This document shows, one piece after another, positions 55,795 through 64,000 of a stretch of DNA of 64,000 nt (positions are counted from its first letter, which is position 1; each line of letters begins with the position of its first letter). The notes beneath the pieces were generated by a model that saw only the letters and a program-made list of their open reading frames with translations, was not told the origin of the DNA and ran no database searches. Both the position numbers and the translations under genes were made by a program. Source of the DNA: Rhizobium sp. Root708 (GTDB lineage: Bacteria > Pseudomonadota > Alphaproteobacteria > Rhizobiales > Rhizobiaceae); contig NZ_LMHV01000041.1 of assembly GCF_001429725.1 (NCBI RefSeq), forward strand, positions 248,001 through 312,000, given 5' to 3'.

Positions 55795-56118
55795 TCACTT
55801 GTGCTTGAGCAGCCAAAGTTTGCCGGCCATCGTGATTTTCTGCGGGGCCGTCGTACCGGACGAGCCATCGACGCTCTCAATAAGCCCAAGCTCTTGCAGG
55901 CGCTCGACTGTAGCGGTGGTTGCTGTTTTCACCTTGATAGGGCGCTCCTTGAATCGGTCCGAGCGTGCATAGGTGACCGTCGCATCCAGGTGCGTCCAGG
56001 TCTTTGCATTCTGCGGATGGAGATCGCCCAGCTTCGCAAGTTTCAGGGCTGAGGTCTGGCCCGGCGTCAGAGCCACGACGAGCGCCTCCGAGGCGGCAGA
56101 GTTGGGAGCTTGGTTCAT
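55795..56118 (-). CDS. Small protein of unknown function, possible winged-helix-like
   Basis: 107 residues, no signal peptide. The C-terminal part (TATVERLQELGLIES followed by ITMAGKLWLL) has the pattern of a small winged-helix or MarR-like tail, where a helix is followed by a short beta wing; this is only a resemblance. Composition is protein-like (balanced, not arginine-heavy), unlike the frames around it. No ribosome site is clear before the ATG at 56118. Surrounded by gene-poor DNA on both sides. Confidence 0.5.
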   Translation of the reverse strand: MNQAPNSAASEALVVALTPGQTSALKLAKLGDLHPQNAKTWTHLDATVTYARSDRFKERPIKVKTATTATVERLQELGLIESVDGSSGTTAPQKITMAGKLWLLKHK

Positions 56119-56507
56119 TTTGTTCTATTCGCTTCTAAGCAGCCCTCTCGGGCGGTCAAGGGTGTGCATGAAAGTCTCCGCGCCGCAAACGCAGAGCGTC
56201 GAATGATTTCGAAAGAGGATGTTCGCAGCTACCGCGAATGCGCAGACCAAAGGTCGGCAATCAAACTATCGAGGGTTCGTAGTAAGGCAGTCTAGATTTC
56301 GCGTCAAGTTGACGACTGGCTCGGGTGCGCTATCTGCCTCGCGCCGTTACCAAATTTGTTCGCGGGAGCGACGCCGACGACAGGTTCCTGGACCCAGCAA
56401 CGGACGGCGGCGCTGTCCGCAACCACCGTTCGGTCTGTGACTACACCTCTAGAAACTAAAACCATGGAAGCAGTTCGCGGCGAATGCCATGCGCCATGAA
56501 ATGCGCA
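56119..56507. other. Intergenic region, no gene seen
   Basis: 389 bases between the small unknown gene and the stop of the NTPase-FGE gene. No supported frame, repeat or RNA was recognised. It must contain the promoter of the small minus-strand gene and the 3' end of the peptide-type ABC operon. Confidence 0.4.
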
Positions 56508-58565
56508 TCATGCCACGACGACGCGGAACCCGTTGCCACGCCAGAAGCCATCAGGCTCGAGGCTGCCGCGATAGGTGCAGCAGGCTTTCATCTTGTTGCT
56601 CGAAAAGCAGCCGCCGCGCAGGACGCGGCGAACGGCCGGACCCGCATCATCAGCCTCACGCCCATCGTCACCATAGGGGTATCGGAAGCTTGGCGTCGCC
56701 ATGTCCTCTCCCCACAGCGTCGTGCACCATTCCCATACCTGTCCCGTCATGTCGTAACAGCCAAAAGCAGAACGCCCCTTGGGGAACAGGCCGACCGTAC
56801 AGGTGGTGTTTAGCCCTGCCTCCTCGGAATTGGCCGCGTCCGCGATCCACTCGTGCCCCCAAGGATAGACGATCGTTTCCGCGCCGAGGTCGGGCTGGTC
56901 GCCACGCGCTGCCCGCTCCCATTCAGGCTCGGTTGGAAGCCGAACGATGTCTTCCGGGCCAATTTTTCCCTGCGCGCGCCAGCGATCGGTCAGCCAGTCG
57001 CAATAGGCTCGCGCATCGCGCCACGTCAGATCGGTCGCCGGGGCATTTTGCCGGTCCTCGGCAAGACCGTCAGGGCTGCGCCAGAGCCGGCCGGTATCGC
57101 GCACGAAGGCGGCGTAGGCGGCATTGGTGACGGGATAGAGGCCGATCCGGAATGCTCCGACCTCGACTACATGCGGGGGCGCGGAATTCGGATGCGTATC
57201 GGAGCCAATGACACAAACGCCCGCAGGCACTTGTGCGAGAGCCTCGAGGTCGCGCGGATCACCCCAGGCCGACAGGATTCGGCCGGCGCTTTCGCGCTCG
57301 GGGATCGACAGCACACCATGGCCGACAATATCAAGAAGATGGGCGGCAATAAGATCCCTCGACGGTCTCGCGTGCGCTCCGAGGCCCGCCGCGAGCAATG
57401 CACCGCGGCGCGCATCGTCGCCATCGCCGCCGACGAGCGTTTCGATAAGCCCATCCGCGGCTTCCGAACCCTTCAGGCGTCTGGCGAGACTTTGCAGCAC
57501 CGGTGTCCAGAGCGACGGTCGTGAGCGAAACGCCTGAACGGCAGTCGCAGCCGGCAATGTGGACAAGTGTCGCGCCGCCAACAATTGACGCACGCGCGTC
57601 ACCGGGAAAAGCCCCTCTTCATCGAGTGTGCCCGAGAGCGCATCGAAGGCGAGCCCGCAGAGGAAGTTGGCGGTCTGCGCGTCGCCGGCAAGCTTGGACA
57701 GCCAGCGATCCGTAATGGCCTCTTCGGTCTGCCCTTCGTCGTGGCTGTGAAGGGCCATGACGAATTGCGCCGGATTTCCGGCCGCCGCACCAAGCGCCAC
57801 CCTTTCCTGTTCCAGATCAAGGCCAGCGAGTCTCCTGCCGGCTTCAAGTCGTTGAGCCCGGGACAGCGGCAATAGATCATAGCGCGCAAAGGATGGAGGC
57901 AATACCCAGCTCTTCACCGCGGATTGCTCGCCTAGCGCGAGCAGCCGAACGCGTGGGAAACGAGCCTGAAGGGCGAGTGCCTGCTCAAGCATAACCGGCC
58001 CTCCGTCACCGGCGGCCTCGATCCCGTCCAGTATCACAAGAAGAGTTGCATCCGACGCCGCCCATGCGTCGCCCGACAGCAGGGTATCGAGGCCCGGAAA
58101 CGCTTCACCCAACAGTTCCCGGACATCAACTCCGGGTTTGATCGCCACATACAGGGGAAGAACGTGGTCGAGATTCCAATGCTCCTCATGCACGGCGCCG
58201 AGGTCATTGCGCGCTACCTGCAGCGGCGCCAGACGTTCGCCGGCGAGGGTCAACGCCAGATGCTGCGCAAAGCTCGTTTTGCCACCGCCGGTCTCGGCGG
58301 TGAGAATAAGGGCCGCATGATCCCTCGCCATCTCAAGCCCGGAGAAATATACGGCAGGCTCCGGCTCCGACTGGTCCGTAAGCTTTCGCAGGCCCTTGGC
58401 AGCCTTGTCCTCGAAACTGAAATTGACGAGCAGCGGAATGTAACCGCTCCGCAAGTCCGCAACGGATCCGTCCGGCAAGGTCAGCAGTGGGCGCTGCCCA
58501 TACGCGCGCGCTCTGGAGAAGAGCACATCGCGCAGGCTGGCGGGGGTGGTCCCTACTGACGTCAT
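56508..58565 (-). CDS. NACHT-like NTPase fused to formylglycine-generating-enzyme domain
   Basis: 685 residues. An N-terminal P-loop NTPase has Walker A ETGGGKTS at about 91-98 and Walker B LLVILDGIE, with a NACHT/STAND-like helical region after it. The C-terminal 240 residues are an FGE-sulfatase domain (RLPTEPEWERAARG, GCYDMTGQVWEWC, RVLRGGC, GNGFR). In true FGE two cysteines five residues apart in RGGSxxCxxxxC oxidise substrate; here cysteines are C653, C662 and C663, so the pair is altered and formylglycine activity is doubtful. The start overlaps the VOC stop (TGATG), so it is the last gene of the peptide-type ABC operon. Confidence 0.82.
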   Translation of the reverse strand: MTSVGTTPASLRDVLFSRARAYGQRPLLTLPDGSVADLRSGYIPLLVNFSFEDKAAKGLRKLTDQSEPEPAVYFSGLEMARDHAALILTAETGGGKTSFAQHLALTLAGERLAPLQVARNDLGAVHEEHWNLDHVLPLYVAIKPGVDVRELLGEAFPGLDTLLSGDAWAASDATLLVILDGIEAAGDGGPVMLEQALALQARFPRVRLLALGEQSAVKSWVLPPSFARYDLLPLSRAQRLEAGRRLAGLDLEQERVALGAAAGNPAQFVMALHSHDEGQTEEAITDRWLSKLAGDAQTANFLCGLAFDALSGTLDEEGLFPVTRVRQLLAARHLSTLPAATAVQAFRSRPSLWTPVLQSLARRLKGSEAADGLIETLVGGDGDDARRGALLAAGLGAHARPSRDLIAAHLLDIVGHGVLSIPERESAGRILSAWGDPRDLEALAQVPAGVCVIGSDTHPNSAPPHVVEVGAFRIGLYPVTNAAYAAFVRDTGRLWRSPDGLAEDRQNAPATDLTWRDARAYCDWLTDRWRAQGKIGPEDIVRLPTEPEWERAARGDQPDLGAETIVYPWGHEWIADAANSEEAGLNTTCTVGLFPKGRSAFGCYDMTGQVWEWCTTLWGEDMATPSFRYPYGDDGREADDAGPAVRRVLRGGCFSSNKMKACCTYRGSLEPDGFWRGNGFRVVVA

Positions 58566-58945
58566 CAGAACAGCTTTGCTATATCGGGATTATGAAAGCG
58601 CTGGATTTCGATTGCGTAGCCCGCCGGGTCCTCGAAAAAGAAGTGCTCGCAGTAAGTGCCCCGCAATATTTCCGACAAGCCCGTCACACCGCCATCCGAC
58701 ATGCGCTTATGCCAACCTTCCACATCCTGCGCGACGATCGTCAGCAGGACCGCACTCTTTTGCTGATGCTTGAGGTGCCCGCGGTTACCGTCGACGATAC
58801 CGAAATAGCAGTTTCCGGCGATGCGATAGATGCGGGCAAGCCCTTGGTCCAACACCAGTTCGAGACCCAACACCTTCTCGTAGAACGGTGCGACGGCATG
58901 GATATCTTCATAGTAGAAGAAGGTGATCGAGTAGTCCTTTTCCAT
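58565..58945 (-). CDS. VOC (glyoxalase/bleomycin-resistance) family protein
   Basis: 126 residues, two betaalphabetabetabeta modules: SITFFYYEDIHAVAPFYEKVLG at the start and HFFFEDPAGYAIEIQRF at the end, the usual VOC metal-site positions. The substrate is unknown; VOC proteins act on small electrophiles or bind drugs. ATG at 58945 is preferred over an extension to 59179 that overlaps the upstream gene. It is coupled to the NTPase-FGE gene and lies 14 bases after the signal-less binding-protein gene. Confidence 0.87.
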   Translation of the reverse strand: MEKDYSITFFYYEDIHAVAPFYEKVLGLELVLDQGLARIYRIAGNCYFGIVDGNRGHLKHQQKSAVLLTIVAQDVEGWHKRMSDGGVTGLSEILRGTYCEHFFFEDPAGYAIEIQRFHNPDIAKLF

Positions 58946-58959
58946 TTTCGCGTCCTGCG

Positions 58960-60345
58960 TTAGTCGATGTTTAGAGTGCCCTTGTGGTCGATCGAGAGAC
59001 CGGCGATACCCTTGCGCATCGCAAAGACGTCGATCGGATGGACCAGATAGAGCCACGGCGGATTCTGGTGGAGACGGGTGAGGCAGCGGGCGTAGGCGAA
59101 TTCCCTGGCATCGTCGTCGACGGCACGGTTTGCAGCCGAAATCAGCGCCTCGGTTTCCGGATCGTCGTAACCCTGCCACCAGACCGCCTCTGTCGCGCTG
59201 GAGATCTTGTCGTTCAGGATGCGGAAGGTGCTGTGTGGCGACGAGTCGAAGATCGCCATGTCTCCCATTTCCTTGCGACCGATCTGCCGGGCGTATTCGG
59301 GTCGATCGAGTTCGGTTTGGATTTCGACCTTGAGGCCGACCGCTTCAAGGGCAGCCCCCACGAAACGGCTGACTTCTGGCGCCCTCTCCGGCATGAACGT
59401 CGGAGTGCGCAAGGTCAAGGCAGCACCGGTATCGACACTATCGAGCAGCCTTCGAGCCTTCTCCGGATCGTAGGGGATCGGCCGCAGGTCGGCGCGCTTC
59501 GCGCCAAGATGGAATGGGCTGACGATCGTGGATGATGGGACTGCCAGCCCATGGAAAATCTCATTGGCGATCAGCGCTGTGTCAACCGCATGATTGACCG
59601 CCAGCCGCGCTGCAGGTGAACGGAAGATACCCTGCTGGCAATTCAGATAGTACATGACCGAGAGGGTGTTGACGGCCTTTCCCCAGGCAAAGCTCTCGTC
59701 GAAATCAAACCGCTTCTCGATCCGCTCCAGGTTGAGTGCCGCGTCGACCTCGCCGTGTAGCAGGGAGTCGTAGCGCGCTTCCGCGTGCCGATCCGCCAAC
59801 GCGACGATCCGCCGGGGGCCACTGCTCGAACCTGCCTTGGTGAGAATTGTGCGAATACCCGGCTCGAACTCTTCGACGCGATAGCGACCGGTGCCAAGGA
59901 CAGGCGAGCCAGCCTTGTCCAACCGGCAGATGTAAAACTCCGAGAAAATGTCGAGAATGTCGGCGATCGGCTCGGGATTTTCCACCCGAACCACACCCCC
60001 GCTCTCAGCCGTAATCCGGGCGTCGGCCAGATAGCGCGCATAGGACCACTTCATCCCGAAGGTATCGACCGCCTGCAGGATGCCATCGATAAAGCCGATG
60101 ATATCCTCGGCCACGCACGCCTTCCCATCATGGAACGTCGCGCCATCTCGAATGAAAAATTGCCACACCCGACCGTCATCGGAATGAAGCCAACGCGAAA
60201 ACAGCGCCGGTCGGACAAACCCGTCATCCCATTTCAACAGCGGCTCGAAAACAAGGTTCTTCAAGGTGAGAACGCTCGTGTCGTCCGTGACACGCGTCGG
60301 CGGAAGAAAGTCGACTTTCTCGAGGCTGATCGTCAGTGTGTCCAA
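58960..60345 (-). CDS. Signal-less family 5 (peptide-type) solute-binding protein
   Basis: 461 residues from a TTG at 60345 with GAGG 6 bases upstream, 7 bases after the permease stop. It has the family 5 fold (VFEPLLKWDDGFVRPALFSRW, IRDGATFHDGKACVAEDIIG and GTGRYRVEEFEPG). The N-terminus (MDTLTISLEKVDF) has no signal peptide, so the protein should stay in the cytoplasm, as in SgrR-like sensors, unless exported in an unusual way. An in-frame start at 60411 lies inside the permease gene and adds no signal. It may sense the imported ligand. Confidence 0.82.
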   Translation of the reverse strand: MDTLTISLEKVDFLPPTRVTDDTSVLTLKNLVFEPLLKWDDGFVRPALFSRWLHSDDGRVWQFFIRDGATFHDGKACVAEDIIGFIDGILQAVDTFGMKWSYARYLADARITAESGGVVRVENPEPIADILDIFSEFYICRLDKAGSPVLGTGRYRVEEFEPGIRTILTKAGSSSGPRRIVALADRHAEARYDSLLHGEVDAALNLERIEKRFDFDESFAWGKAVNTLSVMYYLNCQQGIFRSPAARLAVNHAVDTALIANEIFHGLAVPSSTIVSPFHLGAKRADLRPIPYDPEKARRLLDSVDTGAALTLRTPTFMPERAPEVSRFVGAALEAVGLKVEIQTELDRPEYARQIGRKEMGDMAIFDSSPHSTFRILNDKISSATEAVWWQGYDDPETEALISAANRAVDDDAREFAYARCLTRLHQNPPWLYLVHPIDVFAMRKGIAGLSIDHKGTLNID

Positions 60346-60352
60346 GATGACC

Positions 60353-61201
60353 TCAATCGAGTTCGCTGCGGCGACGCGGGTTGAACCAGTCCGCCAGGGA
60401 GTCGCCCACAAGGTTGAAAGACAGCACGGCGAAAAGGATCGCCATGCCGGGCGCCAGCGCTACCCAGGGAGCGCTGCGCACATATTGAAGGTTCGCCGAC
60501 ACGTCCGCGCCCCACTCGGCCATCGGCGGCTGAGCGCCAAGCCCCAGGAAGCCGAGGCTGGCGGTCTGCAGGATGGCACTGCCCAAAGCCAGGGTCGATT
60601 GTACCAGAAGCGGCCCGAGGCCGTTGACGAAGATGTAGCGAAAGAGAATCCGGCTGTTCGGCAGCCCGAGCGAGATGGCGGCTTCGACATAGGGCTTGAC
60701 CGAAACGCTGAGCGCCTGGCTGCGCGCCACGCGGGCAAACTGAGGAGCAAGCGTGATCGCAACGGCCAGCATCGCATTCTGCAGGCTTGGACCGAATGCG
60801 GCCGCCAATGCGATTGCCAGCACCAGTGCCGGAAAAGCCAGGATGGCGTCAACGATGCGCATGATGATGCTGTCCGTCCAGCCACCCGCAAAGCCAGCGA
60901 TCGTGCCGAAGAACACGCCGACAAGAAACGCGATGGCGACGACCCCCACGCCGATCGTCAGTGTGGCTCGCCCGCCATACATGATGCGCGTCAACACATC
61001 CCGGCCGAAGGCATCCGTGCCGAGCCAGTGGCCGAAGCTTGGCGCGGCAAGCTTATGGAGGACATCGAGCTTGGTCGGCGAATACACGGTGATCATCGGC
61101 CCGATCGTGATGAGCACGACCAGCGCGACGAGAATACCAAGCCCGACGACAGCGAGCGTGTTGCGTCTGAGAAACGTTATGAATTCGCGCATGACGTTCA
61201 C
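60353..61201 (-). CDS. Peptide-type ABC permease (DppC family)
   Basis: 282 residues. Membrane helices, an N-terminal TLAVVGLGILVALVVLITIG segment, and the DppC/OppC EAA-type loop (KPYVEAAISLGLPNSRILFRYIFVNGLGPLLVQ). It forms the inner-membrane channel with the DppB-type permease at 61198. No DppD/DppF ATPases are in this operon. The start overlaps the DppB-type stop (ATGA). Confidence 0.9.
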   Translation of the reverse strand: MNVMREFITFLRRNTLAVVGLGILVALVVLITIGPMITVYSPTKLDVLHKLAAPSFGHWLGTDAFGRDVLTRIMYGGRATLTIGVGVVAIAFLVGVFFGTIAGFAGGWTDSIIMRIVDAILAFPALVLAIALAAAFGPSLQNAMLAVAITLAPQFARVARSQALSVSVKPYVEAAISLGLPNSRILFRYIFVNGLGPLLVQSTLALGSAILQTASLGFLGLGAQPPMAEWGADVSANLQYVRSAPWVALAPGMAILFAVLSFNLVGDSLADWFNPRRRSELD

Positions 61202-62208
61202 TTCATCTTCTTGCGGACGCGCGGATCGAGGACGCCATAGAGAACGTCAACGATGATCGAGGTAATGACGAAAAGCAGCGCGAAGACCAGCGTCGTGCCT
61301 TGGATGACCGGATAGTCGCGGTTCTTGATCGCCTCGAACATGTAGCGGCCGATCCCGGGCCAGGCGAAGATCGTTTCCGTCAGGATTGCGCCGCCCAGCA
61401 TCTCGGCGAATTTCAGCCCGATGACGGTGATCGCCGGCAGGAGCGAATTGCGCAGCCCGTGATTGAGCACGACATCGGCGCGCCGCAGGCCTTTGGCCCT
61501 GGCGGTGCGGATGAAATCCTCGCCCATGACGTCAAGCATCGTATTGCGCACGAAGCGTCCGAGCGTGGCGGCGAGGAAGGCGGCCAATACGGCCGTTGGA
61601 AGGATCAGGTGCTGCACCGCGCTCCAAGCCGCGGCGAGATCGCCGGAGAGCAGGCCATCGAGAATGGCGAAGCCCGTTATGTGCTCGGCGGTGATGAACG
61701 AGCTCATCCTCCCGGAGACCGGCAGCCAGCCGAGATAGGTTCCGAAGACCAGCTGGAGGATAAGCGCAAGCAGGAAGGCAGGCATCGAGACGCCGACCAG
61801 CGAAACAACGCGCGTGCTATGATCGAACAGCGAATTGGGCCGGATGGCGGAAAGAACGCCGATCGGAATGCCGAAAATCACCGCGACGATGACGGCGCAT
61901 ACAGACAACTCGATCGTCGCCGGCAATCGCAGGACGATCTCCTGGGCGACGGGCAAGCCCGTCTTCAGCGACAATCCGAAATCGCCCTGCAGGAGCCCCC
62001 CGACGTAGTGGAGGAATTGAAATACGACGGGCTGACCGAGATCAAGCTGAGTCCGCAACGCATCGATCTGCGCCTGCGTCGCCCCGGGGCCGAGCAGCGT
62101 CACAGCCGGATCGCCCGGGATCAGTCGAACCAGGGAAAAAACGATGACCAGAACGATGCACATGACGGGTATCAGCGCGATCAGTCGTCGTATGATGAAA
62201 CTCGCCAT
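61198..62208 (-). CDS. Peptide-type ABC permease (DppB family)
   Basis: 336 residues, about six helices. The first helix (IIRRLIALIPVMCIVLVIVF) and the EAA loop (DFIRTARAKGLRRADVVLNHGLRNSLLPAITVIG) are typical of DppB/OppB. It follows the exported binding-protein gene by 124 bases that hold two hairpins. Partner of the DppC-type permease at 60353. Confidence 0.9.
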   Translation of the reverse strand: MASFIIRRLIALIPVMCIVLVIVFSLVRLIPGDPAVTLLGPGATQAQIDALRTQLDLGQPVVFQFLHYVGGLLQGDFGLSLKTGLPVAQEIVLRLPATIELSVCAVIVAVIFGIPIGVLSAIRPNSLFDHSTRVVSLVGVSMPAFLLALILQLVFGTYLGWLPVSGRMSSFITAEHITGFAILDGLLSGDLAAAWSAVQHLILPTAVLAAFLAATLGRFVRNTMLDVMGEDFIRTARAKGLRRADVVLNHGLRNSLLPAITVIGLKFAEMLGGAILTETIFAWPGIGRYMFEAIKNRDYPVIQGTTLVFALLFVITSIIVDVLYGVLDPRVRKKMK

Positions 62209-62230
62209 GCCTTTCCACTCATCAATGGGA

Positions 62231-62316
62231 GCCGCCCGCCTCGGCGGGTGGCCACTGTTCGATTGCCGGTGCCGGGGCGCGGTGGTGCCACGAGCGAGAC
62301 GTCAGGATCGCTCGTG
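62231..62316 (-). terminator. Two hairpins between the exported binding-protein and DppB-type genes
   Basis: Hairpin one is built from CCCGCC (62235-62240) and GGCGGG (62243-62248) with flanking GCC/GGC pairs. Hairpin two is CACGAGCG (62289-62296) paired with CGCTCGTG (62309-62316), perfect 8-bp stem. No U-tract follows, so they likely protect the 3' end of the binding-protein mRNA and reduce read-through into the permeases. Confidence 0.45.
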
Positions 62317-62332
62317 TTCTAGCGCAGCTTCG

Positions 62333-63895
62333 TCACTTCTTGTAGACGGACCAGTATTCGTTGAGCGGCGGTGCGCTGTTAACGACGAGTCCCTCGACAT
62401 TGGCGCGCGTGAACACGATCAGCTTGGGGCTGAAGAGATAGGCGCCCGGAACGCGCTTGGCGATTTCCTCCTGAACCTCGAAATAGAGCTTCTTGCGGGC
62501 TTCCATATCCGAAGTCTGCTGCGCCTTGACGATGAGGTCATCGAGGTCCTTGTCCCCAGGCATGCGGAAGGTCATGGCCGTGTCGGCCAGAGACGACAGG
62601 TAGCCGATTGTGATGTGCGCATCCGGATCGTTGTACCAGGGCTGGCGACCATCGAGCGCGACATCGAACTGGCCCGATGTCTGCAACGCCCGCAACGCGG
62701 GGAACTCGGTCTGCTCGATTGTGGCGTTGATGCCGATGTCGGCGAGGTTCGCCTGGACAAAGGTGGCAACAGCGCCCCAAAGCGGCCCTTGGAAGCTATA
62801 GAGCTTCAGGTTGACGCTGGACGGATCGACGCCGGCTTCCGCCAAAAGCTTCTTCGCCAGGTCCGGATCATAAGCGGGCGCAAGTTCCTTCATCTTCGGA
62901 TTGAACGCCCAGCTGTTGCTGGTCAGAGGACCGTAGACGCGCTCGGCAGTGCCTCCAAAGACGCCCTGCAGGAGGCCGTCATAGTCGATCGCGTGCGCGA
63001 TTGCCTCGCGTGCCTTGACGTTGGCGAAGGGACCGTCCTTCTTGTTGTTGTTGAACTCGAGCTGACGGATGATCTGGCTCGATGTTTCGAGCACCTTCAC
63101 ATCCTTGTTGCCCTTCAGCGCTTCGATATCTTCCGCAGCGATGGCTGACAGCTGGCCCTGCTGCTGAACGATGTCCACGCCGCCGCTTTCGAGCTCGAGC
63201 CGGCGCGTCGAAGCATCGGGAATGACGCGGTAGATGATCTTGGAAAGCTTGGGCGCACCACGGAAGTAATCCGGGTTAGCCTCGAGAACGACGTTCGTGT
63301 CGGCCTGGGCACTCTTGAAGACAAAAGGACCAGTGCCGACGGGATTGGCGGCAAACTTCTCGCCATACTTCTCCACCGCGGTCGGGCTCACGATTGCCGA
63401 CTGTGGCTGCGCGAGGATCGACAAAAATGCCGGATAGGCGGCTGAAAGTGTGATCTTCACCTCGTCCGGCGAGACGACGGCGATATCCTTGATGAGGTCA
63501 AAGGTCGCCTTGACGTAGGAATTTGTTGTCTTGGTGCGTTCGAGCGAGAACTTCACGGCGGCGGCATCGAAAGGCGTGCCATCCTGGAATTTCACGCCGT
63601 CACGGAGCTTGAAGTCGAATTCCTTGCCATCAGGGGAAACAGTCCAGCTCGCGGCAAGGCGGCCTTCCAGATCCTTGAAGTCGGGCGCCGTCCAGGCGAC
63701 CAGCGTGTCAAAGACGTTCAGAATGATCTCGCTGCCAACCGGCTCGGCCTTGTTGGTGCCGGGCTCGAGGCTGACGGGATCAGAGGGAACGGCGACGACG
63801 AGCGTCTTCAACTGTTCCGCGTCCTGCGCGATCGCGTTGCCGGCAACGAGCGGCAATGCCACCATCGCTGCGAAAAATCCCTTCCAGACTTTCAT
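62333..63895 (-). CDS. Family 5 peptide-type ABC substrate-binding protein (exported)
   Basis: 520 residues from ATG 63895, with AAAGGGG about 8 bases upstream (an in-frame ATG at 63955 adds an arginine-rich extension). Sec signal peptide cleaved near AIA-QD. Motifs: LVVAVPSDPVSLEPGTNKAE, FKLRDGVKFQDGTPFDAAAVKFSLER and NPVGTGPFVFKSA. It captures a peptide, nickel or opine-type ligand in the periplasm for the permeases at 61198 and 60353. First gene of the minus-strand operon to 56508. Confidence 0.92.
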   Translation of the reverse strand: MKVWKGFFAAMVALPLVAGNAIAQDAEQLKTLVVAVPSDPVSLEPGTNKAEPVGSEIILNVFDTLVAWTAPDFKDLEGRLAASWTVSPDGKEFDFKLRDGVKFQDGTPFDAAAVKFSLERTKTTNSYVKATFDLIKDIAVVSPDEVKITLSAAYPAFLSILAQPQSAIVSPTAVEKYGEKFAANPVGTGPFVFKSAQADTNVVLEANPDYFRGAPKLSKIIYRVIPDASTRRLELESGGVDIVQQQGQLSAIAAEDIEALKGNKDVKVLETSSQIIRQLEFNNNKKDGPFANVKAREAIAHAIDYDGLLQGVFGGTAERVYGPLTSNSWAFNPKMKELAPAYDPDLAKKLLAEAGVDPSSVNLKLYSFQGPLWGAVATFVQANLADIGINATIEQTEFPALRALQTSGQFDVALDGRQPWYNDPDAHITIGYLSSLADTAMTFRMPGDKDLDDLIVKAQQTSDMEARKKLYFEVQEEIAKRVPGAYLFSPKLIVFTRANVEGLVVNSAPPLNEYWSVYKK

Positions 63896-63905
63896 TCTAC
63901 GCCCC

Positions 63906-63992
63906 TTTCGTAGTCGTGGCTTTCGTTCAAAAGCCGTTCTCGTCGACACTGACATCGCTTGGTCATTCCGTGATATACTACGAAATATATCA
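63906..63992. promoter_or_regulatory. Paired inverted repeats upstream of the peptide-type operon
   Basis: TGATATA (63971-63977) and TATATCA (63986-63992) form an inverted repeat around an 8-base spacer. The spacer edge ACTACGAAA (63977-63985) recurs inverted as TTTCGTAGT (63906-63914) 62 bases away. Both lie directly upstream of the start at 63895. They look like operator half-sites, possibly for a GntR-type regulator, but no consensus was matched. Confidence 0.4.
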
Positions 63993-64000
63993 TCAGAAAT

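Noticed and set aside
55225..56052. Open frame of 275 codons on the plus strand in the gene-poor region
   Set aside because: Arginine and serine-rich throughout, no family resemblance, and it runs antisense into the small gene at 55795, which has better composition.
1..64000. CRISPR arrays, tRNA or rRNA genes, insertion sequences
   Set aside because: No regular direct repeats with spacers, no tRNA or rRNA sequence, and no transposase or terminal inverted repeats were recognised by eye. A short tRNA could be missed without a covariance search.

Overview
The window looks like a chromosome or large replicon of a plant-associated alphaproteobacterium, most likely Rhizobiaceae (Rhizobium, Agrobacterium or Ensifer type). 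The evidence is the GC-rich coding sequence, an aerobic cobFGHIJ/K/LM cobalamin cluster, ExoF-like polysaccharide export, many ABC sugar and peptide importers, and a GH127 beta-L-arabinofuranosidase operon of the kind that feeds on plant cell-wall arabinosides. Genus is not settled. No rRNA, tRNA, CRISPR array, insertion sequence or phage gene was recognised.

Left part, 1-18186: a partial polyprenyl glycosylphosphotransferase at the edge, then a long minus-strand cluster that reads as a divergent alginate-type (polymannuronate) system. In transcription order: GDP-mannose dehydrogenase (AlgD type), Alg8-like synthase, Alg44-like PilZ/HlyD co-polymerase, a giant helical-repeat/AlgG fusion with an intact DPHD epimerase motif, an AlgL-like lyase, two very large Sel1-repeat secreted proteins with a 78-residue ORF between them, a smaller Sel1 protein and a small secreted protein. 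Recognisable AlgE, AlgK, AlgX, AlgI, AlgJ, AlgF and AlgA are absent. I regard this as the most novel part of the window.

18752-29507: a second polysaccharide locus of Wzx/Wzy or exosortase-locus flavour. It holds three glycosyltransferases, an ExeA-like AAA ATPase, a BY-kinase-like protein whose Walker A lysine is replaced, a Wzz/GNVR co-polymerase and an ExoF-like export protein. A di-iron fatty acid hydroxylase family protein and a LuxR-type regulator with a degenerate receiver follow.

29976-36978: cobalamin biosynthesis, from precorrin-2 methylation (CobI) to precorrin-6Y processing (CobL) and CobH. cobK lies on the opposite strand; its start codon shares a CATG with a candidate cobL start.

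37175-42880: a DHDPS/KDG-aldolase family enzyme, GntR regulator, ABC sugar-type importer without ATPase, and PfkB kinase. 42954-47792: housekeeping or stress genes (DegP-like protease, CsbD protein, SulP transporter, PPK2). 47859-55020: a LacI-controlled arabinoside operon with two near-perfect LacI-type operators. 55795-63895: a small unknown gene, then a peptide-type ABC operon without ATPases that carries a signal-less binding protein, a VOC protein and an NTPase-FGE fusion, which is an unusual combination.
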